Shown one piece after another: positions 34,046 to 42,251 of a stretch of DNA of 64,000 nt (the stretch's first letter is position 1; each line of letters opens with the position of its first letter). Origin of the DNA: Nocardioides zhouii (GTDB lineage Bacteria; Actinomycetota; Actinomycetes; Propionibacteriales; Nocardioidaceae); the NCBI RefSeq assembly GCF_004137345.1, contig NZ_SDWV01000021.1, forward strand, positions 23,921 through 87,920, written 5' to 3'. The notes under the pieces are model-generated. The model did not search any database. It was given only the letters and a program-made list of their open reading frames with translations, and had not been told where the DNA came from. Position numbers and translations under genes: made by a program.

Positions 34046-34842
34046 CTTGGCGACCACGCGGCCGGCGCCGCGACCAGCAGGTCGGGGCCGCCTCCCTCGA
34101 CTCGCGCTCACAGCTGGGCTACGTCGTCCGAGCCGGCAGCACGATCGGCATCAGGCGGACCAACCAGGACCGGGTCCTGCTCGCCCATCCGATCGTGGCC
34201 GTCGCCGATGGGGTCGGCGGCTCAGTGCGCGGAGACGCGGCCGCCCAGGTGTCTCTGGGCCGGATCGCGATCGACAGCGCCTACGCCCAGCCGGACGAGG
34301 ACCCAGCGCAGACCGTCCGCGGCCTCGTCAGGGGCGCCGATGCCGAAGCCCAGAAGGCGGCACGGGCGTTCGGGGCGGTGGAGAGCTCGTCGACGTTGGC
34401 GCTGCTGCACCTCAGCAGGCCCGAGGAGGCCACCGACGACGTCGTGCTGCTCACCGTCGCGTGGGTCGGGGACAGCCCGGTGCTGGTCGCCGACCAGCAT
34501 GGGGTCGAGCAGCTGACCATCCCGCACACCGATGCGCCTTCGGGCCACGCCAGCGAGGGCTACGCCCTGCTCCGGGCGCTCGGCGGCACCGATGCGACGC
34601 CTGACGTGACCACGCGACTCGTTGCACCGCCCTGCCGGGTGGTGCTCGCCACCGACGGTCTCCTCGACGTGCCACGCGAGGTCATCGAAGCCGTGCTCCT
34701 GGACCTCGAGCTCGACACCGATCGCTGTCTCGAGGAGCTGCTCGACCTGGTGCGCGACGTCCGCGTCAGCGACAACACCACCATCGCGGTGGTCGACCTG
34801 GTGCGCAGCGAGGAACGCACGATCCTGACCGGACTGCTGTGA
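34042..34842 (+). CDS. PP2C-family Ser/Thr protein phosphatase
   Basis: 266 residues. Metal-binding motifs of the PPM family are all visible: RRTNQDRVLL, VAVADGVGGSVRGD, AWVGDSPVLVA, VLATDGLLD and RVSDNTTIAVVDL. It should dephosphorylate the substrates of the neighbouring kinases, as PstP does for PknA/PknB. There is no membrane helix. It is coupled by ATGA to the upstream FHA-like gene and by GTGA to the downstream kinase gene. Confidence 0.9.
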   Translation: MTWRPRGRRRDQQVGAASLDSRSQLGYVVRAGSTIGIRRTNQDRVLLAHPIVAVADGVGGSVRGDAAAQVSLGRIAIDSAYAQPDEDPAQTVRGLVRGADAEAQKAARAFGAVESSSTLALLHLSRPEEATDDVVLLTVAWVGDSPVLVADQHGVEQLTIPHTDAPSGHASEGYALLRALGGTDATPDVTTRLVAPPCRVVLATDGLLDVPREVIEAVLLDLELDTDRCLEELLDLVRDVRVSDNTTIAVVDLVRSEERTILTGLL

Positions 34843-36119
34843 CACGTCCGCACCGGCCGCCATACTGGGCCAGCCCAGTCACGGCCGAGGAAAGGAGGCC
34901 GGCAGTGCCACCCAGCACACCGGACACCCCGTCAGCCGAGGGCGGGGCCCCGGGCGCCACCCCCCGACACGTGATCGTCGGAAAGTCCGGTGTCGCGTAC
35001 TCGCTCTACGAGCCGCTGCGCGTGGGAGGGGCGGGTGCCTTCGGTCAGCTCTGGACGGGCCAGTACACCGCTGCGGACGGCAGCCATCCCACGGTCGCGG
35101 TGAAGATCCTCGACCAACGATCTCTCGTACGCGACGACGCGGCCCGGGCCGAGTTCGAGCGCGGTCGCGACCGCGGCCCGCACGTCGTCCGGTTTCGCGA
35201 CCACAGCGCCGATGGCGCCGATCCCGCGTTCGTCGTCATGGACTACCTGCCCGGGGTGAACCTCCAGCGGTGGGTCGAGGACAACGGGACCCACGGCGAC
35301 GCCGAACTAGCGGCGTTGCTGTCGGCGTTGGCCTCGGCACTGGAGCACATCTACGGCGAGCACGACTCGACTCGACGCTCGTATCACGGTGACCTCTCCC
35401 CCAAGAACCTCATGCGAGTCCCTCCGACCGACGAGGCACCACGCCCGCGCTACGTCGTACTCGACTTCGGACATGGACACCGCGACCAGACCTTGACGCC
35501 GTCGAGCGTTGTGCACCCGGCGCGCTACGTCACCCCCGAGGCCAATCGTCCGATCTCCGAACTGGGCGAGCACCTCATCTACTCCGACGTCCACCTGGCG
35601 GCCCAGGTCGTCCTCTACGCGCTCAGCGGGGACCACCCCACGACGTGGGGCTCGACCGACGTCGGCCGTGACCTGGCCGAGCTCGGCCAACGCATCCCCT
35701 CGTCGGCGCCTCCCGCCCTTCGCGACCTCCTGGTGCGCATGCTCGAGGTCGACATCCGAACGCGGGCCAGGCGTGCACGTCTCAGCCGGGTCACGCGCGA
35801 GCTGCGCTCGATCGCCGACGACCTCCTCGGAACCTCCGGGAGGTCGCACCGAACGGCCCCCGACCAGCCACGCTCCGTGGCCCGACGGGTACTGCCCCGG
35901 GCGGGACGGACGCTCCTTGGACTGGCCTCCGGGCTCGTCGTCGGCCTTGTCGCGGCACGCTGGATGACGCCGCGCCTCGAGGGCTGGGGGATCGTGCCGA
36001 TCGGGACGGAGGCACCTCAGGAGTTCGCAGTGGCGCTCATGCTTGCCTGGGGCGGCCTGTTTGTGCTGGCGACGGGATTGTGGCTGATCCGTCGACGGAC
36101 GAGGAAGCGCGTCGCCTGA
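34839..36119 (+). CDS. Membrane Ser/Thr protein kinase
   Basis: 426 residues. Kinase domain at about 50-320: glycine loop GGAGAFGQLW, TVAVKILD (Lys), catalytic loop SYHGDLSPKNLM (near 182; HGD in place of HRD, as in many bacterial kinases) and VLDFGHG (near 208). Two C-terminal helices (LLGLASGLVVGLVAA; FAVALMLAWGGLFVLATGLWLI) anchor it, with no extracellular PASTA domains. The GTG start overlaps the phosphatase stop. Last gene of the plus-strand unit, ending 6 bp from the convergent GAP1-like gene. Confidence 0.88.
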   Translation: MTRPHRPPYWASPVTAEERRPAVPPSTPDTPSAEGGAPGATPRHVIVGKSGVAYSLYEPLRVGGAGAFGQLWTGQYTAADGSHPTVAVKILDQRSLVRDDAARAEFERGRDRGPHVVRFRDHSADGADPAFVVMDYLPGVNLQRWVEDNGTHGDAELAALLSALASALEHIYGEHDSTRRSYHGDLSPKNLMRVPPTDEAPRPRYVVLDFGHGHRDQTLTPSSVVHPARYVTPEANRPISELGEHLIYSDVHLAAQVVLYALSGDHPTTWGSTDVGRDLAELGQRIPSSAPPALRDLLVRMLEVDIRTRARRARLSRVTRELRSIADDLLGTSGRSHRTAPDQPRSVARRVLPRAGRTLLGLASGLVVGLVAARWMTPRLEGWGIVPIGTEAPQEFAVALMLAWGGLFVLATGLWLIRRRTRKRVA

Positions 36120-36125
36120 CGGCGC

Positions 36126-38444
36126 TCAGAAGAAGGCGTGGAACCATCGCTGCGCGGGATCGGAGTCGTGAAAGCGGATCCGGTGGCAATCGGCGACGAA
36201 CAGATCGGCAGCTCGCCTCCCCCGGAGCTTGGCAGATCCGCTGAGCATCGTCAGAGACCTCGCCACGATGTCGCTGGCGCGACGCTGGAGCTCGTTGTCA
36301 GACAGCACCGTCCCGTTGTTCCAAGTCCTGCGCACCGGGAGGCGCTCCAACGCCACCCGGTGGTAGATGTTGCGGATCGCCGTGGCCGCCGGCGTGACCC
36401 TCTGGTAGGCGATGCATCCCCGCAGGCCCGCTTGGAGGAGAGCACGCGCCCCCTCGGTCTCGGTCAGGCCGCCTCGGTTGTCGAGCTGGTCGAGGAGGTA
36501 CGCCTCCCCCGCGGACGGGCGACGACGGTTGAGCACGAGATCGATGGCGTACGTCGCAGCGATCGCGCGCACATCCTCCCGCACTTCCAACGGAGCCTCG
36601 CTCATGGCCGTCATTCGGGCGACCTCGCTCGTCAGTGTGTGGAGCAGATGGCGCCATCCATCGGCGTCCGAGAATCCGAGTCCCTTCTCCAGCTCGAGCA
36701 GCCGCCCGTCGGCCAGCAGTCTGCGGGAGGGGTCGTTCAGCTCCTCGGTGACGACGTCCTCGAACACGTCCAGCGCCAGGTCGGACCATGCCCGATGCGT
36801 GCTGGTCACCTGTGGCTGGAGCCGGAGCAGCTCGGTCAGCCGCTGATGTGGTCGCTGATCGGCGAGGGCGTGGGATGCCCAGTTCGTGATGTCGTCGCCG
36901 AGGTCGACTTGGGACGTGATGAGGAGGTCCATGACCGTCGTGGGATCCGTGACCGGTTCGAGCACGGACACGGTCGACGCCGACCCGAGCTGCCGGACGA
37001 CGCCCGGAAGACGCCCGGGGCTCGCGACCAGCGCCTGGAGCAGGCCGTCCCCGCCGAGCCGCATCCGACGGTGCCACAGCCGCACGAAGGTGGCGTCACT
37101 GATCGCGGTGCTGCGGGCGATGTCCGACATGAAGGCCGCGCTGCGCTCCTCGAAGCCTGCGGGCCACGCTCCGTCGGGCGGGAGCGTGGACAGTGCGAGC
37201 AGCACCAGGCTGCGGGGCCACTTGTCCGCACCGGTCGCGAACCGCGGTGCCTCCTGGAGGCAGGCGGCGGCAAACAGCCGAGCACCGCCCGCACCCAGGT
37301 GTGCGGCCCGCTGCGTCGCGGCGCCGAGATCCTGGGGGGACAGCCGGGAGCAGGCGCGGGCCATGTCCTCGGCCAGGGCGATCTGGGTGTCCTGCGAGAG
37401 CGCGGAGAAGACTCCGGCCAAGGGCAGCTCGACCTCGGGATCGCCCACGATGAAGCTGCGGGCCACCAGGGCGCGCAGCTGGGAATCGTCGACCAGCTCC
37501 TGCACGAGCCCTGCCTCTCCCAGCAGCCCGCGCAGGTCGCTCGTGGCCGCCCGATCGCCGGCCTCGGCCAGGGCGAGGACGCGCGCGGTGCGCCGGAACA
37601 GCCCGAACCGGTGCTGCCCGCGGGGGATGCCGCTCCATGACTTCTCGAGGCGCCTGGTCGTGACGGCGGAGCTCGACAGCATCGCCGCGGTGGTCTGCTC
37701 CACGCCGAGGTCGCCGCGCCAGCCGTCGTCCACGAACTCGAAGCCCTGCGCCCGCGCGTCCGCGCGTGTCACCGCCCCACCGGACCCGATGATGTCGAAG
37801 TACGACAGGAACGGCCGGTCCGCGAGCACCAGATGGGTGACCGACGGCAGGCGCTCGTAGGTCGAGACGGACATGTCGTCGAGGATGCCGGGGAAACGGT
37901 GCTCGAGGAGGTACAACCCGCTCAGCAGCCGAGGAGGCGGCTCGTCGAGCACCGACCGCAGACCGGACATCACGGCCCTGGCCATGGCCGGGGACATGGC
38001 AGGCTCGGGCGTCTCCGGCGACTGGCCCTGGCTGGGCGTGTCCATGAGCTCGAACGGCGGGAGAAGAGGGGGGACCTCGTCCTCCGGGTTCATGCCGGTC
38101 CACATCGAGCCGTGGTTCAGAAAGGCGAGAGCTGCCCCGGTGGTCAGCTCGTCCCGCGGGCCGACGAGGACGTGGGCAGCGAAGTTTCCCGGTCGGCCGT
38201 ATCCGTCTCGACCGGACGGCGTCCGTACGAACACGCAGCGGTACCGCGGCAGGGTGAGCCACCCGAGCGAACGAGACGCCAGAGGCGCGTTGTTCGCGCT
38301 CGCGTCGAAGCGGCAGAGACCCAGGGCGAACGCCCACATGGAGGGCGATCGCTGGATGCCCTCCGAGGCCGCGACGGGCTGGAACCCGCTCAGTCCCGCA
38401 AGCCCACGGTGGGCCCAGGTGTAGTGAAGCTGCTCGAGCACCAT
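36126..38444 (-). CDS. GTPase-associated protein, GAP1-like
   Basis: 772 residues. The N-terminus (LEQLHYTWAHRGLAGLSGFQPVAASEGI) and following blocks (LPRYRCVFVRTPSGRDGYGRPGNFAAHVLV) fit the GAP1-N1 domain as I recall it, with helical GAP1-M/C-type regions after it. Such proteins are encoded beside double-GTPases in proposed NTP-dependent conflict systems. The start is 2 bp after the GTPase stop. The biochemical role is unknown. A family search would settle the assignment. Confidence 0.7.
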   Translation of the reverse strand: MVLEQLHYTWAHRGLAGLSGFQPVAASEGIQRSPSMWAFALGLCRFDASANNAPLASRSLGWLTLPRYRCVFVRTPSGRDGYGRPGNFAAHVLVGPRDELTTGAALAFLNHGSMWTGMNPEDEVPPLLPPFELMDTPSQGQSPETPEPAMSPAMARAVMSGLRSVLDEPPPRLLSGLYLLEHRFPGILDDMSVSTYERLPSVTHLVLADRPFLSYFDIIGSGGAVTRADARAQGFEFVDDGWRGDLGVEQTTAAMLSSSAVTTRRLEKSWSGIPRGQHRFGLFRRTARVLALAEAGDRAATSDLRGLLGEAGLVQELVDDSQLRALVARSFIVGDPEVELPLAGVFSALSQDTQIALAEDMARACSRLSPQDLGAATQRAAHLGAGGARLFAAACLQEAPRFATGADKWPRSLVLLALSTLPPDGAWPAGFEERSAAFMSDIARSTAISDATFVRLWHRRMRLGGDGLLQALVASPGRLPGVVRQLGSASTVSVLEPVTDPTTVMDLLITSQVDLGDDITNWASHALADQRPHQRLTELLRLQPQVTSTHRAWSDLALDVFEDVVTEELNDPSRRLLADGRLLELEKGLGFSDADGWRHLLHTLTSEVARMTAMSEAPLEVREDVRAIAATYAIDLVLNRRRPSAGEAYLLDQLDNRGGLTETEGARALLQAGLRGCIAYQRVTPAATAIRNIYHRVALERLPVRRTWNNGTVLSDNELQRRASDIVARSLTMLSGSAKLRGRRAADLFVADCHRIRFHDSDPAQRWFHAFF

Positions 38445-38446
38445 CG

Positions 38447-39769
38447 TCAGTGGATACGGCTGATGGCACGCAGCACGGTGCCGAGCGGCTCCTCGACCCT
38501 GATGGGACGAGGCCGGGTGTAGCCGGCCGACCCTGGACGACCGCCCGACGGTGAGACTGCGTGGAACATGACGCTGCCGTGTCTGCCCGCGTTCTGGAGA
38601 AGCTGGACCTCGCCCAGGGCGTCGAGCATCGTACGCACCTCGGCGTCCACCTCGAGGATGTCACGCGTCCACCCCGACCCTCGCTCGCTGTTGCGGCTGA
38701 AGGTGAAGTCGCGGCCCATGGCGGAGACGAGCAGGTCGGACTTGGTCACCACCACGGAGACCGGTACGTCACGGCCGCCGGGCTGGAGCTCGATCTCGTC
38801 CAGCAGGTGCCCCAGGAGCGCGCCCTGAGAGATCCGGCGCTCCTTCACGGGGTGGGTCTCCACCTCGGGCAGCGCGTCGTAGAGCTCGTCGAACTCTCCG
38901 GGGTCGACCATGAACACGACGCCCGAGGCACGGCGGACGAAGGGCGTCACGACGGCGCGGGACTGCTCATTGGACAGAGCCTCACCGCTCACGTCGTGCG
39001 TCATCAGCAGGAAGGGGGGATGGCCCTCGAACGTCACCCGGAAGGTGATGCTCTTGAAGCGGACCGAATCGTCATTGGGGGTTCCCTCCAGTTCCTCGCC
39101 CTTCTTGAAGAAGGGCACGTAGTAGTCCTCATAGAAGGACGAGCCGCTGCCCGCGGCGACCTCGAACTCGGTGCACCCGAGGTCGCGAAGCACCTGCTTG
39201 TTCTCGGCGAGGCCCATCGCCGAGGCGAAGAAGTGCGACTTCGTGGCGCCCGTCACGCCGACGATGGCCAGCACGTGCAGCTGACGGTCGTCGATGTCCT
39301 TGGGCATGGCGCGCATGCAGTTCGGGCACGCCCGGCGCGGCATGGACTCCGCCGGGAAGCCTGACAGCGGCTCGACCGGGCGCTCCTGGCTCGGAGTCGG
39401 GGCGGCGACCAGATCGCGCAAGGCGTTACGGCGCGGCGCGACAGGGACGGCGACTGACGGGCGCCAGAGCACCCCGTCCGACAGGAGCGACTCCTCGCCA
39501 CCGACGTCGAGGCTCGCCGCCGCTGCCTCGTCGATGGGATGGAGCCGGCGGGGCTCGACCTCGGCCTCCGCGTCGCTGGGCGACGTGCCCCAGTCGGCGT
39601 CGACATCCTTGCCGGCGATGTCTTCACGAGGGGCCGGAAGGACCGCCTCGGCGGGCCGGGGCAAGCCGCGAGCAGGTGCCGCTGCAGTCACAGCCGACAC
39701 AATGGGGCTCAGCCGGATGTCGAAGCCGCTCCCGCAGTAGGGGCAGAGTCGACGGAACGAGGAGGTCAC
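38447..39769 (-). CDS. Zinc-ribbon TRAFAC-type GTPase, double-GTPase-like
   Basis: 440 residues from a GTG directly after the upstream stop. Two CxxC knuckles flank an acidic linker: RLCPYCGSGFD near the start and RACPNCMRAM near residue 150. Then comes the GTPase core: AIVGVTGATKSHFFASA (P-loop with Thr where Gly is expected), LLMTHDVSGEAL (DxxG-like), VVFMVDPGEFDEL and VVVTKSDLLVSA (TKxD base recognition). It matches the DO-GTPase2 group as I recall it. Middle gene of a three-gene operon. Confidence 0.75.
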   Translation of the reverse strand: MTSSFRRLCPYCGSGFDIRLSPIVSAVTAAAPARGLPRPAEAVLPAPREDIAGKDVDADWGTSPSDAEAEVEPRRLHPIDEAAAASLDVGGEESLLSDGVLWRPSVAVPVAPRRNALRDLVAAPTPSQERPVEPLSGFPAESMPRRACPNCMRAMPKDIDDRQLHVLAIVGVTGATKSHFFASAMGLAENKQVLRDLGCTEFEVAAGSGSSFYEDYYVPFFKKGEELEGTPNDDSVRFKSITFRVTFEGHPPFLLMTHDVSGEALSNEQSRAVVTPFVRRASGVVFMVDPGEFDELYDALPEVETHPVKERRISQGALLGHLLDEIELQPGGRDVPVSVVVTKSDLLVSAMGRDFTFSRNSERGSGWTRDILEVDAEVRTMLDALGEVQLLQNAGRHGSVMFHAVSPSGGRPGSAGYTRPRPIRVEEPLGTVLRAISRIH

Positions 39770-39771
39770 GG

Positions 39772-40401
39772 TCAGTCCTGAAAGGGGTCGTAACGGTTGC
39801 GACCGCTCTGCGGAGGCGGTGTCGGGCGCGGGCCGTCGTCGGACGTGCGCCAGCCCATCAGCGACGAGATCCGCGAGCGGAGTCCGGCCCCGGCCCCCGA
39901 CCTTTCGAGACCGGTCGGCAGCGTGAACAGCATCGTAAGAATGATGCCGGCTACGAATGAGACGTTCGGCAGAGACGCCTTCCCGAGGAACACCCCGTTG
40001 ACCTTGGTCGCCTCGGCGTAGACCTGGAGGAACGCGACAGCTGTGAGCATGCCGACGAAGCACAGGATGCGCATCGCCATGTACTCGTCGCGGGTGGTCT
40101 GCCGGGTGAGGAAGAAGCCGAGCCCGAATCCGAGAAGAGCCGGGAGGATCGTCGCCCCGACGTTCGCCACGAAGCTGGCCGGCCGACTGCCGGCAAGGGC
40201 GTCGACCGTGAAGGTCGCGTAGCTCGCGCCGGAGGCGGCCGCGCCCAGCGTAACTAGCGCACCCGCCGCTAGCGCCATGATTCTGACGCTGCGCTCACGT
40301 CCGTTGGGCTCGTCCCATGCGGCTCGCACGAGCGAGTAGACAAAGACGAGCATTGAGCCTGCGAGCAGGATATGGAGCGCAATGTTGAACACAACCGACA
40401 T
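39772..40401 (-). CDS. Four-helix membrane protein of the GTPase operon
   Basis: 209 residues. Four predicted membrane helices (ALHILLAGSMLVFVYSL; IMALAAGALVTLGAAASGA; ILPALLGFGLGFFL; the segment MRILCFVGMLTAVAFLQV and NVSFVAGIILTMLFTL may make a fifth). The cytoplasmic tail ends in RPTPPPQSGRNRYDPFQD. It probably tethers the GTPase/GAP1 complex. The start has only a weak ribosome binding site; longer in-frame starts exist upstream. Confidence 0.68.
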   Translation of the reverse strand: MSVVFNIALHILLAGSMLVFVYSLVRAAWDEPNGRERSVRIMALAAGALVTLGAAASGASYATFTVDALAGSRPASFVANVGATILPALLGFGLGFFLTRQTTRDEYMAMRILCFVGMLTAVAFLQVYAEATKVNGVFLGKASLPNVSFVAGIILTMLFTLPTGLERSGAGAGLRSRISSLMGWRTSDDGPRPTPPPQSGRNRYDPFQD

Positions 40402-40881
40402 CGCATTTTCCCGATTTCTCTTGCCGGGCGCCCTTGGTAAGGCGCTCATCGCGAGAAGAATATGGGAGCCGGGGGTCACAGGTTGGCAATAAGTTGCTTT
40501 CTTGCCGGTACGGGTTCCTCGCATGATGAGATGTGCCCTCACTCATCGCGTCGACCGCGGCAAGTTTTTCTGCGGTAAGGCGTACGGCCTCGACCTGCAC
40601 CGGCTCGGCGCGAGTTCTCAGCACCCACCACCGCATACGACTCTCCAGCGCCTTAATCGCCTCGACGTGGTAGCCGCGCTCAGCCTCGTTTGCCCACGGG
40701 CGGATCAGGCGCGCGTCGCGACCCCGACGTCGTGGTCAGAACGCTCCGGCTCATCCCTTCTTTGGCTCCCCACCGCGGACTGTGATGAGGTTTCCACCCA
40801 CGAGCGAGGCCTGACGGAGGCAGAGAGCAACTATCCAAGGTGTCTCGCATCTTGCGCGCCGGAATGTGTCCAGATGCAGGA
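40402..40881. other. Intergenic stretch, no supported gene
   Basis: 480 bp upstream of the GTPase operon. It holds an AT-richer region at 40430-40500 that probably includes the operon promoter. A minus-strand reading near 40500-40636 (RTRAEPVQVEAVRLTAEKLA) resembles the start of a common phage protein but ends without a proper gene, so it is at most a remnant. Confidence 0.5.
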
Positions 40882-42192
40882 TCAGTAGTCCTCAGGCCTT
40901 GGCCCGAGTCGCAGAAGAAGCTCAAGGCTGGGGAGCAGGTCGCCGTACTCGTCGACCAGTCCCCACCCGACGTACGCCGACGTGTCGTCGTCGTCCTCAC
41001 CGGCCTCCATGCGCCACGCCGCAGCCGAGAGCAGCGTCGTGGTGAGCGGACGGACTTCCTCGACGTGGCGGCCCGTCCGGTCCGAGAGCTCCTCAAGCAG
41101 ACGGTGACCACGAGGCAGTCCGGTGCGGTGCGTGACGGCGTAGATGTCGAGGTCCTCGTACCCGCTCTCCTCGCCGTGTCTCTCGACAATCTTCACGAGC
41201 GCGGCCGGGGACAACGCCGCGAGCGCGGCCTCGACAGAGGCGATGGCTTCATTTGCCGCGGCCTGGCCGGGCGGGCGGTCTGGGTAGTAGAGGCTCGCCT
41301 CCCAGGGGCCGTAGCCTCGCATGCGGTCGGCGGCGTCGAGCCGGTCGTGGAGCGCGGCCGTCTTGAGCGTCACCCGCACCGCCATCTCAAGGCGCTCGGC
41401 GTTCGTGTCTTCCGGCGTGGCGATCGACAGGGACTTGGCGAGCTCCTCGCACCGAGACGCGGCGGCCGACCTGCCGGCGCCACGAGCGATGGTGGACAAG
41501 CGACTGTCGAACCGATGCTGTGACTCTCCCACGTCGCGCAGGAGGTAGGCGTTGTCGAGCAGACCTCCAACGACGACCTCGTCTGCCGTGACGAGAGACG
41601 CGGCCACGGCGCGCACCAGCGGGCTTGCTGGTCCGTAGGTGTCCGACACGGGGAAGCTGTCCGCGCCAAGCGAGGCAGCGTCGATCGTGAGGTCGTGCGG
41701 CACAGTCGCGTCCCACGGCAGCCTGTTGACGACTTCTTGGCACTTGCGGATGAGCCCGGGAAGCTCCGCAGCGCTGACGGGCAGAAGGGGGCCGAAGTCG
41801 TTGCGCCGGAGCTCCCAGCCCACGCGAGCGACGGGAGTGTGCGGAGCCAGCGCGGTCGCGTGCACCGCTTCGGCCGTCTCCGGCTCGCGGACGATGAGGA
41901 CCGTGGTGCCGTTGGGCAGGTCGAACTCCATCGGCTTGTCGTACTCGAAAGTCCCCTGCTCCACCGCCGCGAGGATGCGGAAGCACGTGTTCTGCACGGA
42001 GCGCCGGCCCGCCTTCGGGCCCGGCCAGTCGAGCCCGGGGTCGATCCCGTCCGTGGGACGGGTCCACACCAGCAGCTCGTGGCCCAGGACCTCGAGCAGG
42101 CCCTCGGTGTACCCGAACTCGACCTCGCCGCCCGATCCGTCGCTCAGGTGGACGGTGTAAGGCGGCGTCGGGATGTCCGAGATCGAGGTCAC
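40882..42192 (-). CDS. Unknown protein, N-terminus DUF4262-like
   Basis: 436 residues from the GTG at 42192 (GAGG 9 nt upstream); an ATG at 42228 is possible. The N-terminus (YTVHLSDGSGGEVEFGYTEGLLEVLGHELLVW) resembles DUF4262. The remainder is helical and acidic with no catalytic motif seen. It lies downstream of the coiled-coil gene on the same strand. Confidence 0.65.
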   Translation of the reverse strand: MTSISDIPTPPYTVHLSDGSGGEVEFGYTEGLLEVLGHELLVWTRPTDGIDPGLDWPGPKAGRRSVQNTCFRILAAVEQGTFEYDKPMEFDLPNGTTVLIVREPETAEAVHATALAPHTPVARVGWELRRNDFGPLLPVSAAELPGLIRKCQEVVNRLPWDATVPHDLTIDAASLGADSFPVSDTYGPASPLVRAVAASLVTADEVVVGGLLDNAYLLRDVGESQHRFDSRLSTIARGAGRSAAASRCEELAKSLSIATPEDTNAERLEMAVRVTLKTAALHDRLDAADRMRGYGPWEASLYYPDRPPGQAAANEAIASVEAALAALSPAALVKIVERHGEESGYEDLDIYAVTHRTGLPRGHRLLEELSDRTGRHVEEVRPLTTTLLSAAAWRMEAGEDDDDTSAYVGWGLVDEYGDLLPSLELLLRLGPRPEDY

Positions 42193-42251
42193 GAGCGCAT
42201 CCTCGCAGGGGCCCATCGTGCGAGGCATCAATTTCGTCCGACCTTGCCGGA

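Noticed and set aside
40500..40636. Phage-like short reading frame RTRAEPVQVEAVRLTAEKLA
   Set aside because: No ribosome binding site, no proper end and overlaps the operon leader; at most a remnant.
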